Below are positions 1 through 7,190 of a DNA stretch of 13,563 nucleotides, piece by piece. Within the stretch, counting starts at the first letter, position 1. The number at the start of each line of letters is the position of its first letter. The notes under the pieces were generated by a model. That model saw only the letters and a list, made by a program, of their open reading frames with translations, searched no databases and was not told where the DNA came from. The stretch comes from Anaerolineaceae bacterium (lineage in GTDB: Bacteria > Chloroflexota > Anaerolineae > Anaerolineales > Anaerolineaceae), in assembly GCA_014860845.1 (NCBI GenBank), contig JACZIY010000368.1:1-13563 (forward strand). The letters run 5' to 3'. The position numbers and the translations under genes are program-made.

Positions 1-576
1 GGGGTTCCAGGAGAAGATAATCTGGTGGGTATGAGTGTCCATTTTTGTGCAACCTGTGATGGAGCCTTTTATTTTGGGAAAGATCTTTTGGTTGTTGGTG
101 GTGGCAATAGTGGATTTGAGGAGGGACTGTTCCTGACTAAATTTGCTAAGCAGGTGGATATCGTTGAATTTCTACCAGAACCTAACGCCAGTAGGATCGT
201 ACAGGAGAAGGTTGCTTCCATGCCTAATATGCGAGTCACTCTTAATCATGAAGTTGTTGAATTGAAAGTAAATGAACGCAAACGATTAAAATCTGTGGTT
301 GTTAAAGATCGAAACAGCGGTGAATTAAAAGAATGGGTTTATGATGGGGTGTTTATTTTTATTGGACTTGATCCTAACAGTGATCTGATGAAAGGTAAAG
401 TGGATTTTGATTCTCGGGGGTTTATCATCACTGACAAAACACTTCAAACCAAAATCAAAGGAGTATTTGCTGCAGGGGATGTACGTTCGGGTTCAACCAA
501 GCAAGCTGCCGCCGCCGCAGGTGAAGGTGCTACCGCAGCTTTGATGATCCGAGATTATCTTAAAGAATTTGGATGA
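1..576 (+). CDS. trxB: Thioredoxin-reductase-like flavoprotein, C-terminal part (5' end outside window)
   Basis: FAD-dependent pyridine-nucleotide-disulfide oxidoreductase of the low-molecular-weight thioredoxin reductase type, which normally passes electrons from NADPH through FAD and a CxxC pair to thioredoxin. The reading frame is open from base 1 (GVPGEDNLVG...), so roughly the first 110-130 residues lie outside the window and the GTG at 25 is not the start. The redox motif CATC is encoded at 46-57. It is followed by the dinucleotide-binding loop GGGNSGFEEG and, near the end, the second FAD-binding motif GVFAAGDV and the KQAAAAAGEGA helix. Odd: where classical enzymes carry HRRxxxR to hold the 2'-phosphate of NADPH, this one reads VEFLPEPNAS, so NADPH use is doubtful; NADH or another donor is possible. 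The gene ends 4 bp from the stop codon of the convergent methyltransferase gene. The family call is secure; the electron donor and partner are not known. Confidence 0.9.
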   Translation, partial: GVPGEDNLVGMSVHFCATCDGAFYFGKDLLVVGGGNSGFEEGLFLTKFAKQVDIVEFLPEPNASRIVQEKVASMPNMRVTLNHEVVELKVNERKRLKSVVVKDRNSGELKEWVYDGVFIFIGLDPNSDLMKGKVDFDSRGFIITDKTLQTKIKGVFAAGDVRSGSTKQAAAAAGEGATAALMIRDYLKEFG

Positions 577-580
577 TGAC

Positions 581-1354
581 CTAAGGCAGTTTAACAGCTC
601 GCATTGCAAAAAATGTTGGCATAAATTGATCTAAAAGACCCTCTGGATCATGATCTTCGAAAAAACCAGTGATGACAAATCCTGCGTCAATTTGCCCGCC
701 AATCTGATCATCAAATGAATGACTGAATTCAATTGGATTGCCAGCTTGCAGATATTTTTCCAATTGATCAGGTGGTAGATCTTTCAGGTCTGAATAAGGC
801 AAAGAATACTTCACTTCGAGTTGTTGTTCATCATCAATTTTCTGCCAATCAAAAATGTAGTTAATCGGGTTTGTAAAACCAGTTAACAAAACACCACCGG
901 GTTGAAGTACCCGGAATGCTTCCTGCCAAACTGTTCTGATTTCTGGGACAAAAACATTGGAGACAGGATGGAAAATAAGAACGAAATGATTATCCGAAAA
1001 CATGGATAGGTCACGCATGTCTCCTTCAACAGTCACTAAGTCGAGGGATTCTCTCTCAGCAACCAATTGATCTTTTTCTAATTGACGTGGCGAATTATCC
1101 AGTACGGTGACCAGACCTCCTGCAGCGGCTAATATAGGCCCTTGCTGTCCACCACCACTCGCGAGACACAATACTGGTTTCCCTTTAATATCCGGGAACC
1201 AATTTTCAGGTACGGGAATGGAAGGGGTGAGAACGACCTTCCAATCTCCAATGCGGGCTTGTTGAATCTGCTCATGGCTTACAGGAATTGTCCAGGGGTT
1301 GCCTTGTTCTACCTCTTTATTCCATGCTTCGCGATTGTAAGCTCTTACGTCCAT
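581..1354 (-). CDS. Class I SAM-dependent methyltransferase, substrate unknown
   Basis: A 257-residue soluble protein with the Rossmann-type methyltransferase fold. Motif I is at residues 61-72 (VLCLASGGGQQG), an acidic residue ends the second strand (VLDNSPRQL, about 84-92), and GDM lies at 111-113. The HPVSNVFVPEI segment near 129-139 and the RVLQPGGVLLTGF strand-turn near 148-160 are typical of the Methyltransf_11/25 group. The N-terminal 50 residues, with WNKEVEQGNPWTIPVS, probably form a substrate-side cap. The ATG at 1354 is preceded by AAGGAA about 8 nt upstream, which supports this start. The gene converges on the thioredoxin-reductase-like gene with a 4-bp gap and no hairpin between them, so the transcripts may overlap at their 3' ends. 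Nothing in the sequence or the neighbours identifies the methyl acceptor; a small molecule is a reasonable guess from fold and size. Confidence 0.85.
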   Translation of the reverse strand: MDVRAYNREAWNKEVEQGNPWTIPVSHEQIQQARIGDWKVVLTPSIPVPENWFPDIKGKPVLCLASGGGQQGPILAAAGGLVTVLDNSPRQLEKDQLVAERESLDLVTVEGDMRDLSMFSDNHFVLIFHPVSNVFVPEIRTVWQEAFRVLQPGGVLLTGFTNPINYIFDWQKIDDEQQLEVKYSLPYSDLKDLPPDQLEKYLQAGNPIEFSHSFDDQIGGQIDAGFVITGFFEDHDPEGLLDQFMPTFFAMRAVKLP

Positions 1355-1374
1355 CTGAACTATTCCTTTTTGTT

Positions 1375-1404
1375 ATTGTACCGCAGGTGAATTGAGCAGG
1401 TGAA
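1375..1404 (-). promoter_or_regulatory. Candidate promoter of the methyltransferase gene
   Basis: On the minus strand a TACAAT hexamer (1375-1380) lies 18 bp downstream of TTCACC (1399-1404). The -10 matches consensus at 5 of 6 positions and the -35 at 4 of 6. It sits about 20 bp before the methyltransferase ATG and directly after the T-run of the upstream terminator, which is where a promoter would be needed. Weak -35, so moderate confidence only. Confidence 0.4.
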
Positions 1405-1431
1405 AAACAGCTCACCGAATTTGGAGAGCTG
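1402..1431 (-). terminator. Intrinsic terminator after the extracytoplasmic protein gene
   Basis: Read on the minus strand, CAGCTC (1426-1431) pairs with GAGCTG (1408-1413). Beyond one T-T mismatch a further CC/GG pair leaves a six-base AAATTC loop. The stem is followed at once by TTTTT (1403-1407). It lies about 34 bp past the stop codon at 1465 and would separate that unit from the methyltransferase gene. Confidence 0.65.
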
Positions 1432-1464
1432 TAATCCCAGAATTTAGGGGACTCTGGCAGAGAA

Positions 1465-1974
1465 TTATTTGTTATCAATATCAAAGGTAAATGAATTTTC
1501 CAGACCAAATCCTTTAACTGTATAGGTTCCAGCCGGCAGTCCTTTGACATCCAGATTAATATTTTCTTCGAATGGTATCAGAGCCATGGTGCACATCATA
1601 TCATCAGGCCGTTCTGTAAAAATATTCAACTCAAATGTTGATTCATTGATCATTTCAGCCTTGCTATCGACAATACGCGTACATCCGTCCGGTAAATTCC
1701 CAATAACGGTAACACTTACCTGCAATGGAAATGATTCCATAATATTTATCCTTAGATCATCTACAAAAATAACTTGTTGATTATCATAAGGTTCATCAGG
1801 AAACACCTGAACGGGTGAATCATGTAAAGAGTCGCCAGGCTCATTTACATCGTTGAAAAATTGAGAAGATTGTGGTGTTACTCTTAAATAAGCGAAAACA
1901 GTACCAACAACAACTGTCACACAACATAACAGTAAAAATAGTACAGCAATAATAATGACGTGATTTTTCTTCAT
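1465..1974 (-). CDS. Membrane-anchored extracytoplasmic protein of unknown function
   Basis: The start is taken at the ATG at 1974-1972 because AAGGAG lies 6 nt upstream (1981-1986); this gives 169 residues, and earlier in-frame starts have no such site. Residues 5-30 are a single hydrophobic segment (uncleaved anchor or signal sequence) with a Cys-Cys pair at 17-18. A polar Ser/Pro/Asp linker follows, and the outside domain runs from about residue 65 to 169. That domain is predicted to be mostly beta: it contains SFPLQVSVTVIGNLPDGC, ERPDDMMC and PFEENINLDVKGLPAGTYTV. The two cysteines (about 98 and 118) could form a disulfide. I have the impression that similar NLPDGC...LPAGTYTV domains are common in extracytoplasmic proteins of Chloroflexota, but I know of no assigned activity. 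The gene follows the MFS transporter gene by 77 bp on the same strand and may be co-transcribed with it. Confidence 0.75.
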   Translation of the reverse strand: MKKNHVIIIAVLFLLLCCVTVVVGTVFAYLRVTPQSSQFFNDVNEPGDSLHDSPVQVFPDEPYDNQQVIFVDDLRINIMESFPLQVSVTVIGNLPDGCTRIVDSKAEMINESTFELNIFTERPDDMMCTMALIPFEENINLDVKGLPAGTYTVKGFGLENSFTFDIDNK

Positions 1975-2051
1975 TCTTAACTCCTTCATTATTAGGACGT
2001 AAATCATTCAATTTGTGTTCCATGGTGATGAAGGGAGAATAATTTAATGAA

Positions 2052-3227
2052 TTATTGGATTCTGTTTGATCTGGGCAACAATCGAATAAAAGGCAATCCA
2101 CACAGAATTAAGCCTGCGCTGATGATGAATGTAAACCTGAGGCTGAAAAGATCTGCCAATTTTCCAACAAATAATGTCGCGGATGCCATCAATACAAAGT
2201 TGAAAGCCATATAAATCCCATTTGCGAAGGACCGATTATCAGGGAAGTTTTCCAGAACAATAGCCATAATTACCGGAGTGATCGATATGCCAAAAAAGCC
2301 AAGCAAAATCAATAATGGAACTTGTAAAATCCCTTTGCTGAAGATAAAAAGAAACATGAATATGGGTGTTCCAATAAACGAAATGACCAGCATACGCCGG
2401 CGACCGAATCGATCACTCAGAGATCCCGATAAAAAAGCCCCGATCACACCAGCTGTTTCTAAAATCGATAAAGATGCTCCAGCTACCCAAAGACTCGACC
2501 CTTCAGTGGTCAGGTAAGTCGGCATAAAAGTAGATAATGTGGCTACCATCATCGATCGAGCAAATATCAGAATTGCGATGGGTGCCATAACCTTTCGCAT
2601 CATTTTAAGACCGGTCTTCCAGGGAATGTGATTTCCATTATTGCGTGGTATAGTCGTGATGGATTTAAGTTTTCCATAAAGAAATATGGATGTGAACATT
2701 CCAGCGATCATCAACCAGGGGATACCCTTTAATGTGAGGTAACCAATCGCTGAAACAACAATCAGTGGACCTAACGCTCTGCCAAGTTCACCCCCAACCA
2801 TCCAGAAACTCATCCCTCTACCCAGTTTCCTGCCAGCAAATGTGCCACTCAGAACAGGTCCTACTGCATGTAATGACGCAGAACTGAAACCCGCTATCAC
2901 CAATAAAAAGATCAGGAAACCATATGCAGGTGCAATACTGAGCAGACTCATTGCTGCACCTGTGATCGCTGGAGTAAGAATGATCAGTAATCGCAGATTG
3001 GCTCTATCAGCTAAATGACCAATGAATGGTTGAAGCAAAGAGGGGATCGTTAAGAAAACAGATAATAAGCCGGCCAGTGTATTTGTTAAGGTGAATTTTT
3101 CAATGAGGACAGGCAATAAGGCAGGTAAGAAGGCGGTATAGGTATCATGAACTGCATGTGCAGAAGAAACGATGGTAACACCACCTGTTTGAAATTCTTC
3201 GTGTTCGTTGCTGGATTTAATGTTCAT
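2052..3227 (-). CDS. MFS transporter, fosmidomycin-resistance (Fsr)-like
   Basis: A 391-residue, 12-helix major facilitator superfamily permease of the inner membrane, probably a proton-driven exporter of a small hydrophobic or antibiotic-like compound. The opening TIVSSAHAVHDTYTAFLPALLPVLIEKF resembles the first helix of Fsr proteins. The motif-A loop between helices 2 and 3 is GHLADRANLR (about 70-79), and its repeat in the second half is GSLSDRFGRR (about 268-277). FWMVGGELGRALGPL (about 141-155) matches the conserved helix-5 region of the group. The start is set at ATG 3227-3225, preceded by GGGAG; the frame extends 16 codons further, but without a ribosome-binding site and into the promoter. 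Substrate cannot be told from sequence. The promoter overlaps a 25-bp dyad, suggesting repression. The extracytoplasmic protein gene downstream may belong to the same unit. Confidence 0.85.
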   Translation of the reverse strand: MNIKSSNEHEEFQTGGVTIVSSAHAVHDTYTAFLPALLPVLIEKFTLTNTLAGLLSVFLTIPSLLQPFIGHLADRANLRLLIILTPAITGAAMSLLSIAPAYGFLIFLLVIAGFSSASLHAVGPVLSGTFAGRKLGRGMSFWMVGGELGRALGPLIVVSAIGYLTLKGIPWLMIAGMFTSIFLYGKLKSITTIPRNNGNHIPWKTGLKMMRKVMAPIAILIFARSMMVATLSTFMPTYLTTEGSSLWVAGASLSILETAGVIGAFLSGSLSDRFGRRRMLVISFIGTPIFMFLFIFSKGILQVPLLILLGFFGISITPVIMAIVLENFPDNRSFANGIYMAFNFVLMASATLFVGKLADLFSLRFTFIISAGLILCGLPFIRLLPRSNRIQ

Positions 3228-3238
3228 TAATCTCCCTG

Positions 3239-3263
3239 CGCAATATTGTACTGCAATACTGCG
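3239..3263. promoter_or_regulatory. Operator-like inverted repeat over the MFS promoter
   Basis: Arms CGCAATATTG (3239-3248) and CAATACTGCG (3254-3263) are complementary at 9 of 10 positions around a TACTG centre. The dyad covers the whole -10 hexamer and the expected start point, so a bound protein would block transcription. This placement is typical of TetR- or MarR-type control of efflux pumps, but no regulator gene is adjacent. Confidence 0.55.
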
Positions 3264-3272
3264 ATTTGTAAA
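3245..3272 (-). promoter_or_regulatory. Promoter of the MFS transporter gene
   Basis: On the minus strand TTTACA (3267-3272) and TACAAT (3245-3250) are separated by 16 bp. Both match sigma-70 consensus at 5 of 6 positions. Transcription would begin near 3238, leaving a leader of only about 10 nt that still holds the GGGAG site. Confidence 0.65.
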
Positions 3273-3318
3273 CATCCAAGGTTCATCAAAATCAGCTAAA
3301 TCTTGACTGGTTATTTGG

Positions 3319-3366
3319 AAAAAAAATTAATGGGCAATACCTGGTTCATTCTGATAATGACCAGGT
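3319..3366 (-). terminator. Possible terminator after the F420-type oxidoreductase gene
   Basis: On the minus strand ACCTGGT (3360-3366) pairs with ACCAGGT (3339-3345). A CATT/AATG extension beyond one bulged A gives an 11-bp interrupted stem with a five-base loop. The T-run (eight T, 3319-3326) begins 12 nt after the stem, farther than usual, so this is a tentative call. It lies 26 bp past the stop codon at 3393. Confidence 0.45.
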
Positions 3367-3392
3367 GATCATGGTGTGTATGAACAGTAGAA

Positions 3393-3989
3393 TTATTTTC
3401 TTCGTTTAGGTTTTGAAAGCATGGTCCAGATCAATAATATCGGCCAGATCCATGCCAGGTCAACTTCCAAACCCCTTGGAGTAGGTTCGCTGGTTGGGTC
3501 AAACCGCAAAAAAATTAAATCATTTTTATGCTTGAGAATGTCTTTCCGGGTAGGTTGCACACCAAATTCGTCCATATAATGGGCAATAAATTTTGGGTTA
3601 CGGTTTAACAACCATTCAATAATGGTGATTAACTCATCATCCTGTGAAACAGGAACAGCTATCATTTGCTCTGTTCCATCACAGGTTTGGATAGAGACAC
3701 GTGGGTTAGCCATAATATTCCGGTGCCATTGTGATTGAACACCAAATAAATTTGCAATGTATTTGATTCCATTTATTTCAAAATATTCCATGGAAGTTTT
3801 GCAAGGGTTACCTGTTTTATGATTAATCTGAGTAATAATCATGATGTAACGACCAACAATCGGCCCCAAACCAAAACGCCAGGCGTAAATCGGTGCTTGC
3901 GAATAAAATTTATCTAATACCGAGTTAAGGTTGATATTGTTTATTTTTTCTTGTATTGAATGATAAGCTGTCTCTAGTTGTTTGTTCAT
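3393..3989 (-). CDS. Nitroreductase/deazaflavin (F420H2)-dependent oxidoreductase family protein
   Basis: A 198-residue protein of the split-barrel DDN family, whose studied mycobacterial members use the deazaflavin cofactor F420 to reduce quinones or nitro compounds. Supporting segments are GPIVGRYIMIITQINHKTGNP (about 42-62), where this family usually has a G-R-x-S/T-G-x-x-R turn, and FGVQSQWHRNIMANPRVSIQ (about 82-101), which matches the conserved W-x-x-N-x-x-A-N-P segment. The N-terminal 35 residues are helical. Odd: a hydrophobic C-terminus (about 178-192, LAWIWPILLIWTMLS) followed by KPKRRK suggests a membrane tail, which would suit a membrane-quinone substrate. The gene follows the 78-aa protein gene by 35 bp and is probably co-transcribed. 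Only a weak AGG ribosome-binding site precedes the ATG. The family is well supported; use of F420 in this organism is inferred. Confidence 0.8.
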   Translation of the reverse strand: MNKQLETAYHSIQEKINNINLNSVLDKFYSQAPIYAWRFGLGPIVGRYIMIITQINHKTGNPCKTSMEYFEINGIKYIANLFGVQSQWHRNIMANPRVSIQTCDGTEQMIAVPVSQDDELITIIEWLLNRNPKFIAHYMDEFGVQPTRKDILKHKNDLIFLRFDPTSEPTPRGLEVDLAWIWPILLIWTMLSKPKRRK

Positions 3990-4024
3990 TTGTTTACCTT
4001 AATAAAGCCGTTTGATTTCATTTT

Positions 4025-4261
4025 TTACACAGAATCATGCGATGATAAATCACTTGCCTCTGCCACTTTTAGTAAAATCTCAGCTATTTCTCTGGCTTCC
4101 TGTGATGTGATGTATAAATTTGTTTCCGAAGCGCGAAAAATTCGGGCATCATCCAGACATGGTTCAATAAAACTTAAACAAATGTTATCATCAAATTCTT
4201 TATCGGAATTTTCATAACAGATATTTATAATTAATTCGCCACCTAATAATTTAATTTCCAT
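4025..4261 (-). CDS. Small protein of unknown function (78 aa)
   Basis: The start is the ATG at 4261-4259, with GGAGG five bases upstream (4267-4271). A TTG four codons earlier would lie within that ribosome-binding site and is rejected. The protein is acidic and soluble: a beta-rich first half (MEIKLLGGELIINICYE; then SFIEPCLDDARIFRASETNLYITS) and a C-terminal amphipathic helix (QEAREIAEILLKVAEASD). I do not recognise a family. The layout, a few strands followed by a helix that begins SQEAREIAEIL, resembles small regulatory or immunity-type folds, but this is not evidence of function. It heads a likely two-gene unit with the F420-type oxidoreductase, which begins 35 bp downstream. The good ribosome-binding site and coding-like composition argue that it is a real gene. 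Confidence 0.65.
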   Translation of the reverse strand: MEIKLLGGELIINICYENSDKEFDDNICLSFIEPCLDDARIFRASETNLYITSQEAREIAEILLKVAEASDLSSHDSV

Positions 4262-4313
4262 GATGGCCTCCAATGGTTATTTTGGTTTATCTATATTTTA
4301 CAATTTTTCTCTT

Positions 4314-4336
4314 AAAAAATCTTGAGAATCCAGATT
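4314..4336 (-). terminator. Possible intrinsic terminator of the GGDEF-EAL gene
   Basis: On the minus strand AATCT (4332-4336) pairs with AGATT (4318-4322), with an inner GA/TC pair across one mismatch and a TTC loop. A run of six T (4314-4319) follows, the first two being the end of the stem. The stem is short and A+T-rich. It lies 15 bp beyond the stop codon at 4352. Confidence 0.45.
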
Positions 4337-4351
4337 GGAAAACAATGGGTA

Positions 4352-7075
4352 TTAAATTCTTTTCAAGAAGTTAAAAAATTCTGGTTTCATCAACGGTTGA
4401 GATATATGTTCTCCAGAAATTAAATGGATTCCTTTTTGAACCAAGAACTCCATCTGTTCTTTTGTATCAATCCCTGTGGCAATAACCTGCAATCCGAGGA
4501 TTTTTGCCAAGGAAATGATAGACTCGCTAATAATTGCATCCTCTTCATTGGTGGGAAGATCTTTTGTCAGGGTTTCAGAAATTCTGATTGCATGAATCGG
4601 TAATCGTTTTAGTTGTTCCAGGGATGAAGGAATAACGCCATAATCTGCCAGACAAAATTTAACTCCTATACTCGACAAATTGACCATGGCTTGAATAGCT
4701 ATGCCTGAATTATAGATTTTACTGCTTTCCGTAACCACCAATTGTAAGGATTCATTAGGCAAATTACTATCTGCCAATGCTGAAAGAACAATTTCAGTGA
4801 AATCGGATTTCAAAAACATTTTTGGGGAAATTGGAACGGAAAGTAATGTTTTTGTGTTTTCCCCTTGGTACAATTCTGAGATTTCACTACATGCATTCCG
4901 TAAAAGGAATGTATTTAATGGAATAATTTCCCCGCTATCCTCAGCAACGGATAGATAGTGGTCTTTTGGTATAAAACCTTTCTCAGGATGTTGCCAGATG
5001 GAGATAGCGTCTGCAAAAACTACAGCATTGTTTTCTGTATCAATAATTGGTTGATAACATAAGGAAATTTCCTTGTTCTTTAATGCATGTTTTAATTCGT
5101 TTTCAATCCGAATTTTGGAAAGAGTGTAGGAATAAACTTCTTTATCATATATTTCGAATTTTCCCCTACCATCCGATTTAGCCTGAAACATTGCAGATTC
5201 AGCATCTCTCAAGACTTCGTTTGAATCCTGGTATCCACGGGATAACATTACAATCCCGATACTTATTGTTGGGTGGATGATCTCTCCGGAATAATTAAAA
5301 GGTTTATTGATTTCCTTATGAATTCTACGAGTTATTTTGATCGTATCGGGTAAACCGTTAATTTCTTCAAGCAGAACACCGAACTTATCATTTCCAAAGC
5401 GAGAAATTGTGTCCATGGACCGGAGACTATATTTGAGCCGGCGGGTGATTTCAATCAATAATGCGTCCCCGATTAAATAACTGTAATTATCATTAATGCT
5501 CTTAAATCGATCCAGATCAATGAAAAGGACAGCAGAATGATAATCTTCTCGCCGGCGAATACGGCCAAGTGACTGTTCAATGATGCCGGAAAAATATGTT
5601 CGGTTTGGTAATCCTGTGAGTGGATCATACATCGCTTCGATCATTAACCTTGCTTCTAATGATTTCCGTTTGGTAATATTTTCAATTGTGCCCACAAATC
5701 GATTGGGAACACCATCTTCACCTTTTCGTGCAAGACCTCTGGCAAGGACCCAGATATAGGTATCATTCATGTGACGAATTCTGTGTTCTTTTTCAAATAG
5801 CGTTGTTTTCCCAGCAATATGATTGTTTATCTCTGTTCGTAAAGTTTCAATATCTTCTGGATGAACGCGGGTAAACCATTCGGTAGGGAGATTATGAATG
5901 GATTCCTCTGTATGTCCCAGAATAATTCGCCAGGTAGGAGAGTAATAACAATGATTATTTTTCAAATTCCAATCCCACACACCGATTTGGCTTCCTTGAA
6001 AAGCAAGCTCGAAGCGTTCACGTTTTTCATCCAGGATAGAATTTCTATCTCGAGTAATTTTTAGATTTTGGATAAATTGATTAAATTCGGAAACCAGAAT
6101 ACCAACCTCACCCGTGTAAGGATTTTCCGGTATTCTTTCAAAATTAGGCATCTGATCTTGATTTATTTGGTTTAACCGGAAAGCAAGATCTTTCACGGGA
6201 TGGATTAATTTTTGATTCAATAAAATTGCAAAAATCAAAATAAATAATGAAATGGTTAAAATCAGCACGAAAAGAATTTTTAAGAGCAGGTTATTATTGG
6301 CAACTGTAAAATTCAAGGGAGAAATTATGAACAATCTCCAATTCGTAGCATTGGTGCAAATTGTTGCCTGGATTTGGTCGTTTTCAATTATCCCTTGCGA
6401 AGGTAGTCGACCTAAATAATTTTGTGTTGGAAAATCTCCCAAAGGTGAAAAAGACTGAATGAGACTTTGATTTTGTTCATTTAAAAGTTGGTAACCAAAA
6501 TCTAAGGGTAAATCTTTGAAAATGTCCCGATAAAAAGAAAGTGGTAAATTGGCTATCAAAAGGATCCTGGATCCTTCCTCATTAAGCATTTGAACAGCAA
6601 ACAAGGAGTCATCTTTTGTATACCAAGAGACTTGACCTTCTTCGTTCATCTGCATCCATTCAGATACCCAATTATTTTCAAGGGTTTTAATGGATGACCC
6701 AAAATGAATCGGATCCAACCCTTCTGTTATAACATCCAAACCTAGCAAAGATCCATATGGGTTGTGGGCGATAATTTTTTCAATATCCTGCAGCTTATTC
6801 GATCCAGGATTTCCATTCAGATTGGAAAATCCTTCTTCTTTTACAGAATCATTCACAAGACCAAGCATGTTGTTGACCAAAAGAGTTTTTTCATCAATTC
6901 TTGACAATTGGTTACAGGTCAGAGATTGGATTGGATCGTCCAGACTGTCTTTGAGTCCATTGTTATCAATCCAAATAATACTGATCGCCAATGCTAATAT
7001 TGGCAAAAGAGAGATCAAAAGCAGGAATAGTATCGATTTGTAGTTAATTCGTAATTTGGAAAAAAAAGAACTCAT
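4352..7075 (-). CDS. Membrane sensor protein with PAS, degenerate GGDEF and degenerate EAL domains
   Basis: A 907-residue inner-membrane signalling protein. TM1 is about 14-36; an extracytoplasmic, Cache-like sensor domain spans 37-263; TM2 is 264-286; a HAMP-like linker 287-345; a PAS/PAC domain 354-470; GGDEF 475-645; EAL 655-907. The architecture is that of c-di-GMP turnover enzymes, but both active sites are altered. The GGDEF signature is GNDKF (561-565), so the catalytic Glu is Lys, whereas DLDRFKSIND (520-529) and the allosteric RxxD site (RSMD, 552-555) are intact. In EAL, the EAL triad is ADA (688-690), the Asn of the NLS motif is Pro (748), the ExTE pair is VVTE (780-783), DDFG reads ADYG (810-813), the Lys of LKID is Arg (831) and AEGxE reads ATGID (866-870). 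Neither synthesis nor hydrolysis of c-di-GMP is expected; a c-di-GMP-sensing or scaffold role is inferred. The frame is uninterrupted, so this is not a decayed gene. Confidence 0.93.
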   Translation of the reverse strand: MSSFFSKLRINYKSILFLLLISLLPILALAISIIWIDNNGLKDSLDDPIQSLTCNQLSRIDEKTLLVNNMLGLVNDSVKEEGFSNLNGNPGSNKLQDIEKIIAHNPYGSLLGLDVITEGLDPIHFGSSIKTLENNWVSEWMQMNEEGQVSWYTKDDSLFAVQMLNEEGSRILLIANLPLSFYRDIFKDLPLDFGYQLLNEQNQSLIQSFSPLGDFPTQNYLGRLPSQGIIENDQIQATICTNATNWRLFIISPLNFTVANNNLLLKILFVLILTISLFILIFAILLNQKLIHPVKDLAFRLNQINQDQMPNFERIPENPYTGEVGILVSEFNQFIQNLKITRDRNSILDEKRERFELAFQGSQIGVWDWNLKNNHCYYSPTWRIILGHTEESIHNLPTEWFTRVHPEDIETLRTEINNHIAGKTTLFEKEHRIRHMNDTYIWVLARGLARKGEDGVPNRFVGTIENITKRKSLEARLMIEAMYDPLTGLPNRTYFSGIIEQSLGRIRRREDYHSAVLFIDLDRFKSINDNYSYLIGDALLIEITRRLKYSLRSMDTISRFGNDKFGVLLEEINGLPDTIKITRRIHKEINKPFNYSGEIIHPTISIGIVMLSRGYQDSNEVLRDAESAMFQAKSDGRGKFEIYDKEVYSYTLSKIRIENELKHALKNKEISLCYQPIIDTENNAVVFADAISIWQHPEKGFIPKDHYLSVAEDSGEIIPLNTFLLRNACSEISELYQGENTKTLLSVPISPKMFLKSDFTEIVLSALADSNLPNESLQLVVTESSKIYNSGIAIQAMVNLSSIGVKFCLADYGVIPSSLEQLKRLPIHAIRISETLTKDLPTNEEDAIISESIISLAKILGLQVIATGIDTKEQMEFLVQKGIHLISGEHISQPLMKPEFFNFLKRI

Positions 7076-7139
7076 TAAGCCCCAGGATCATGAACATAAG
7101 CATAAAAAGAGTGAGATGGAAACGTCAATTGAAGTTATA

Positions 7140-7168
7140 AGTATAGATGATTCTTATTTATTTCACAA
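7140..7168 (-). promoter_or_regulatory. Candidate promoter of the GGDEF-EAL gene
   Basis: On the minus strand TTGTGA (7163-7168) and TATACT (7140-7145) are 17 bp apart, matching consensus at 4 of 6 and 5 of 6 positions. The start point would be near 7133, giving a leader of about 57 nt. A second, weaker pair (TTGACG then TATGCT, 18 bp apart) lies further downstream. The gene itself has only a poor GGGG ribosome-binding site before its ATG. Confidence 0.5.
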
Positions 7169-7190
7169 ATTATTAAATGAAGAAGGTTAA

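Noticed and set aside
3228..3275. 16-residue N-terminal extension of the MFS transporter
   Set aside because: The upstream start lies within the promoter and dyad and has no ribosome-binding site, whereas the chosen ATG has GGGAG.
4352..7075. GGDEF-EAL gene as a pseudogene, given the lost catalytic residues
   Set aside because: The 907-codon frame has no stop or frameshift, all domains keep their normal length and hydrophobic pattern, and the I-site is retained; loss of activity without loss of the protein is more likely.
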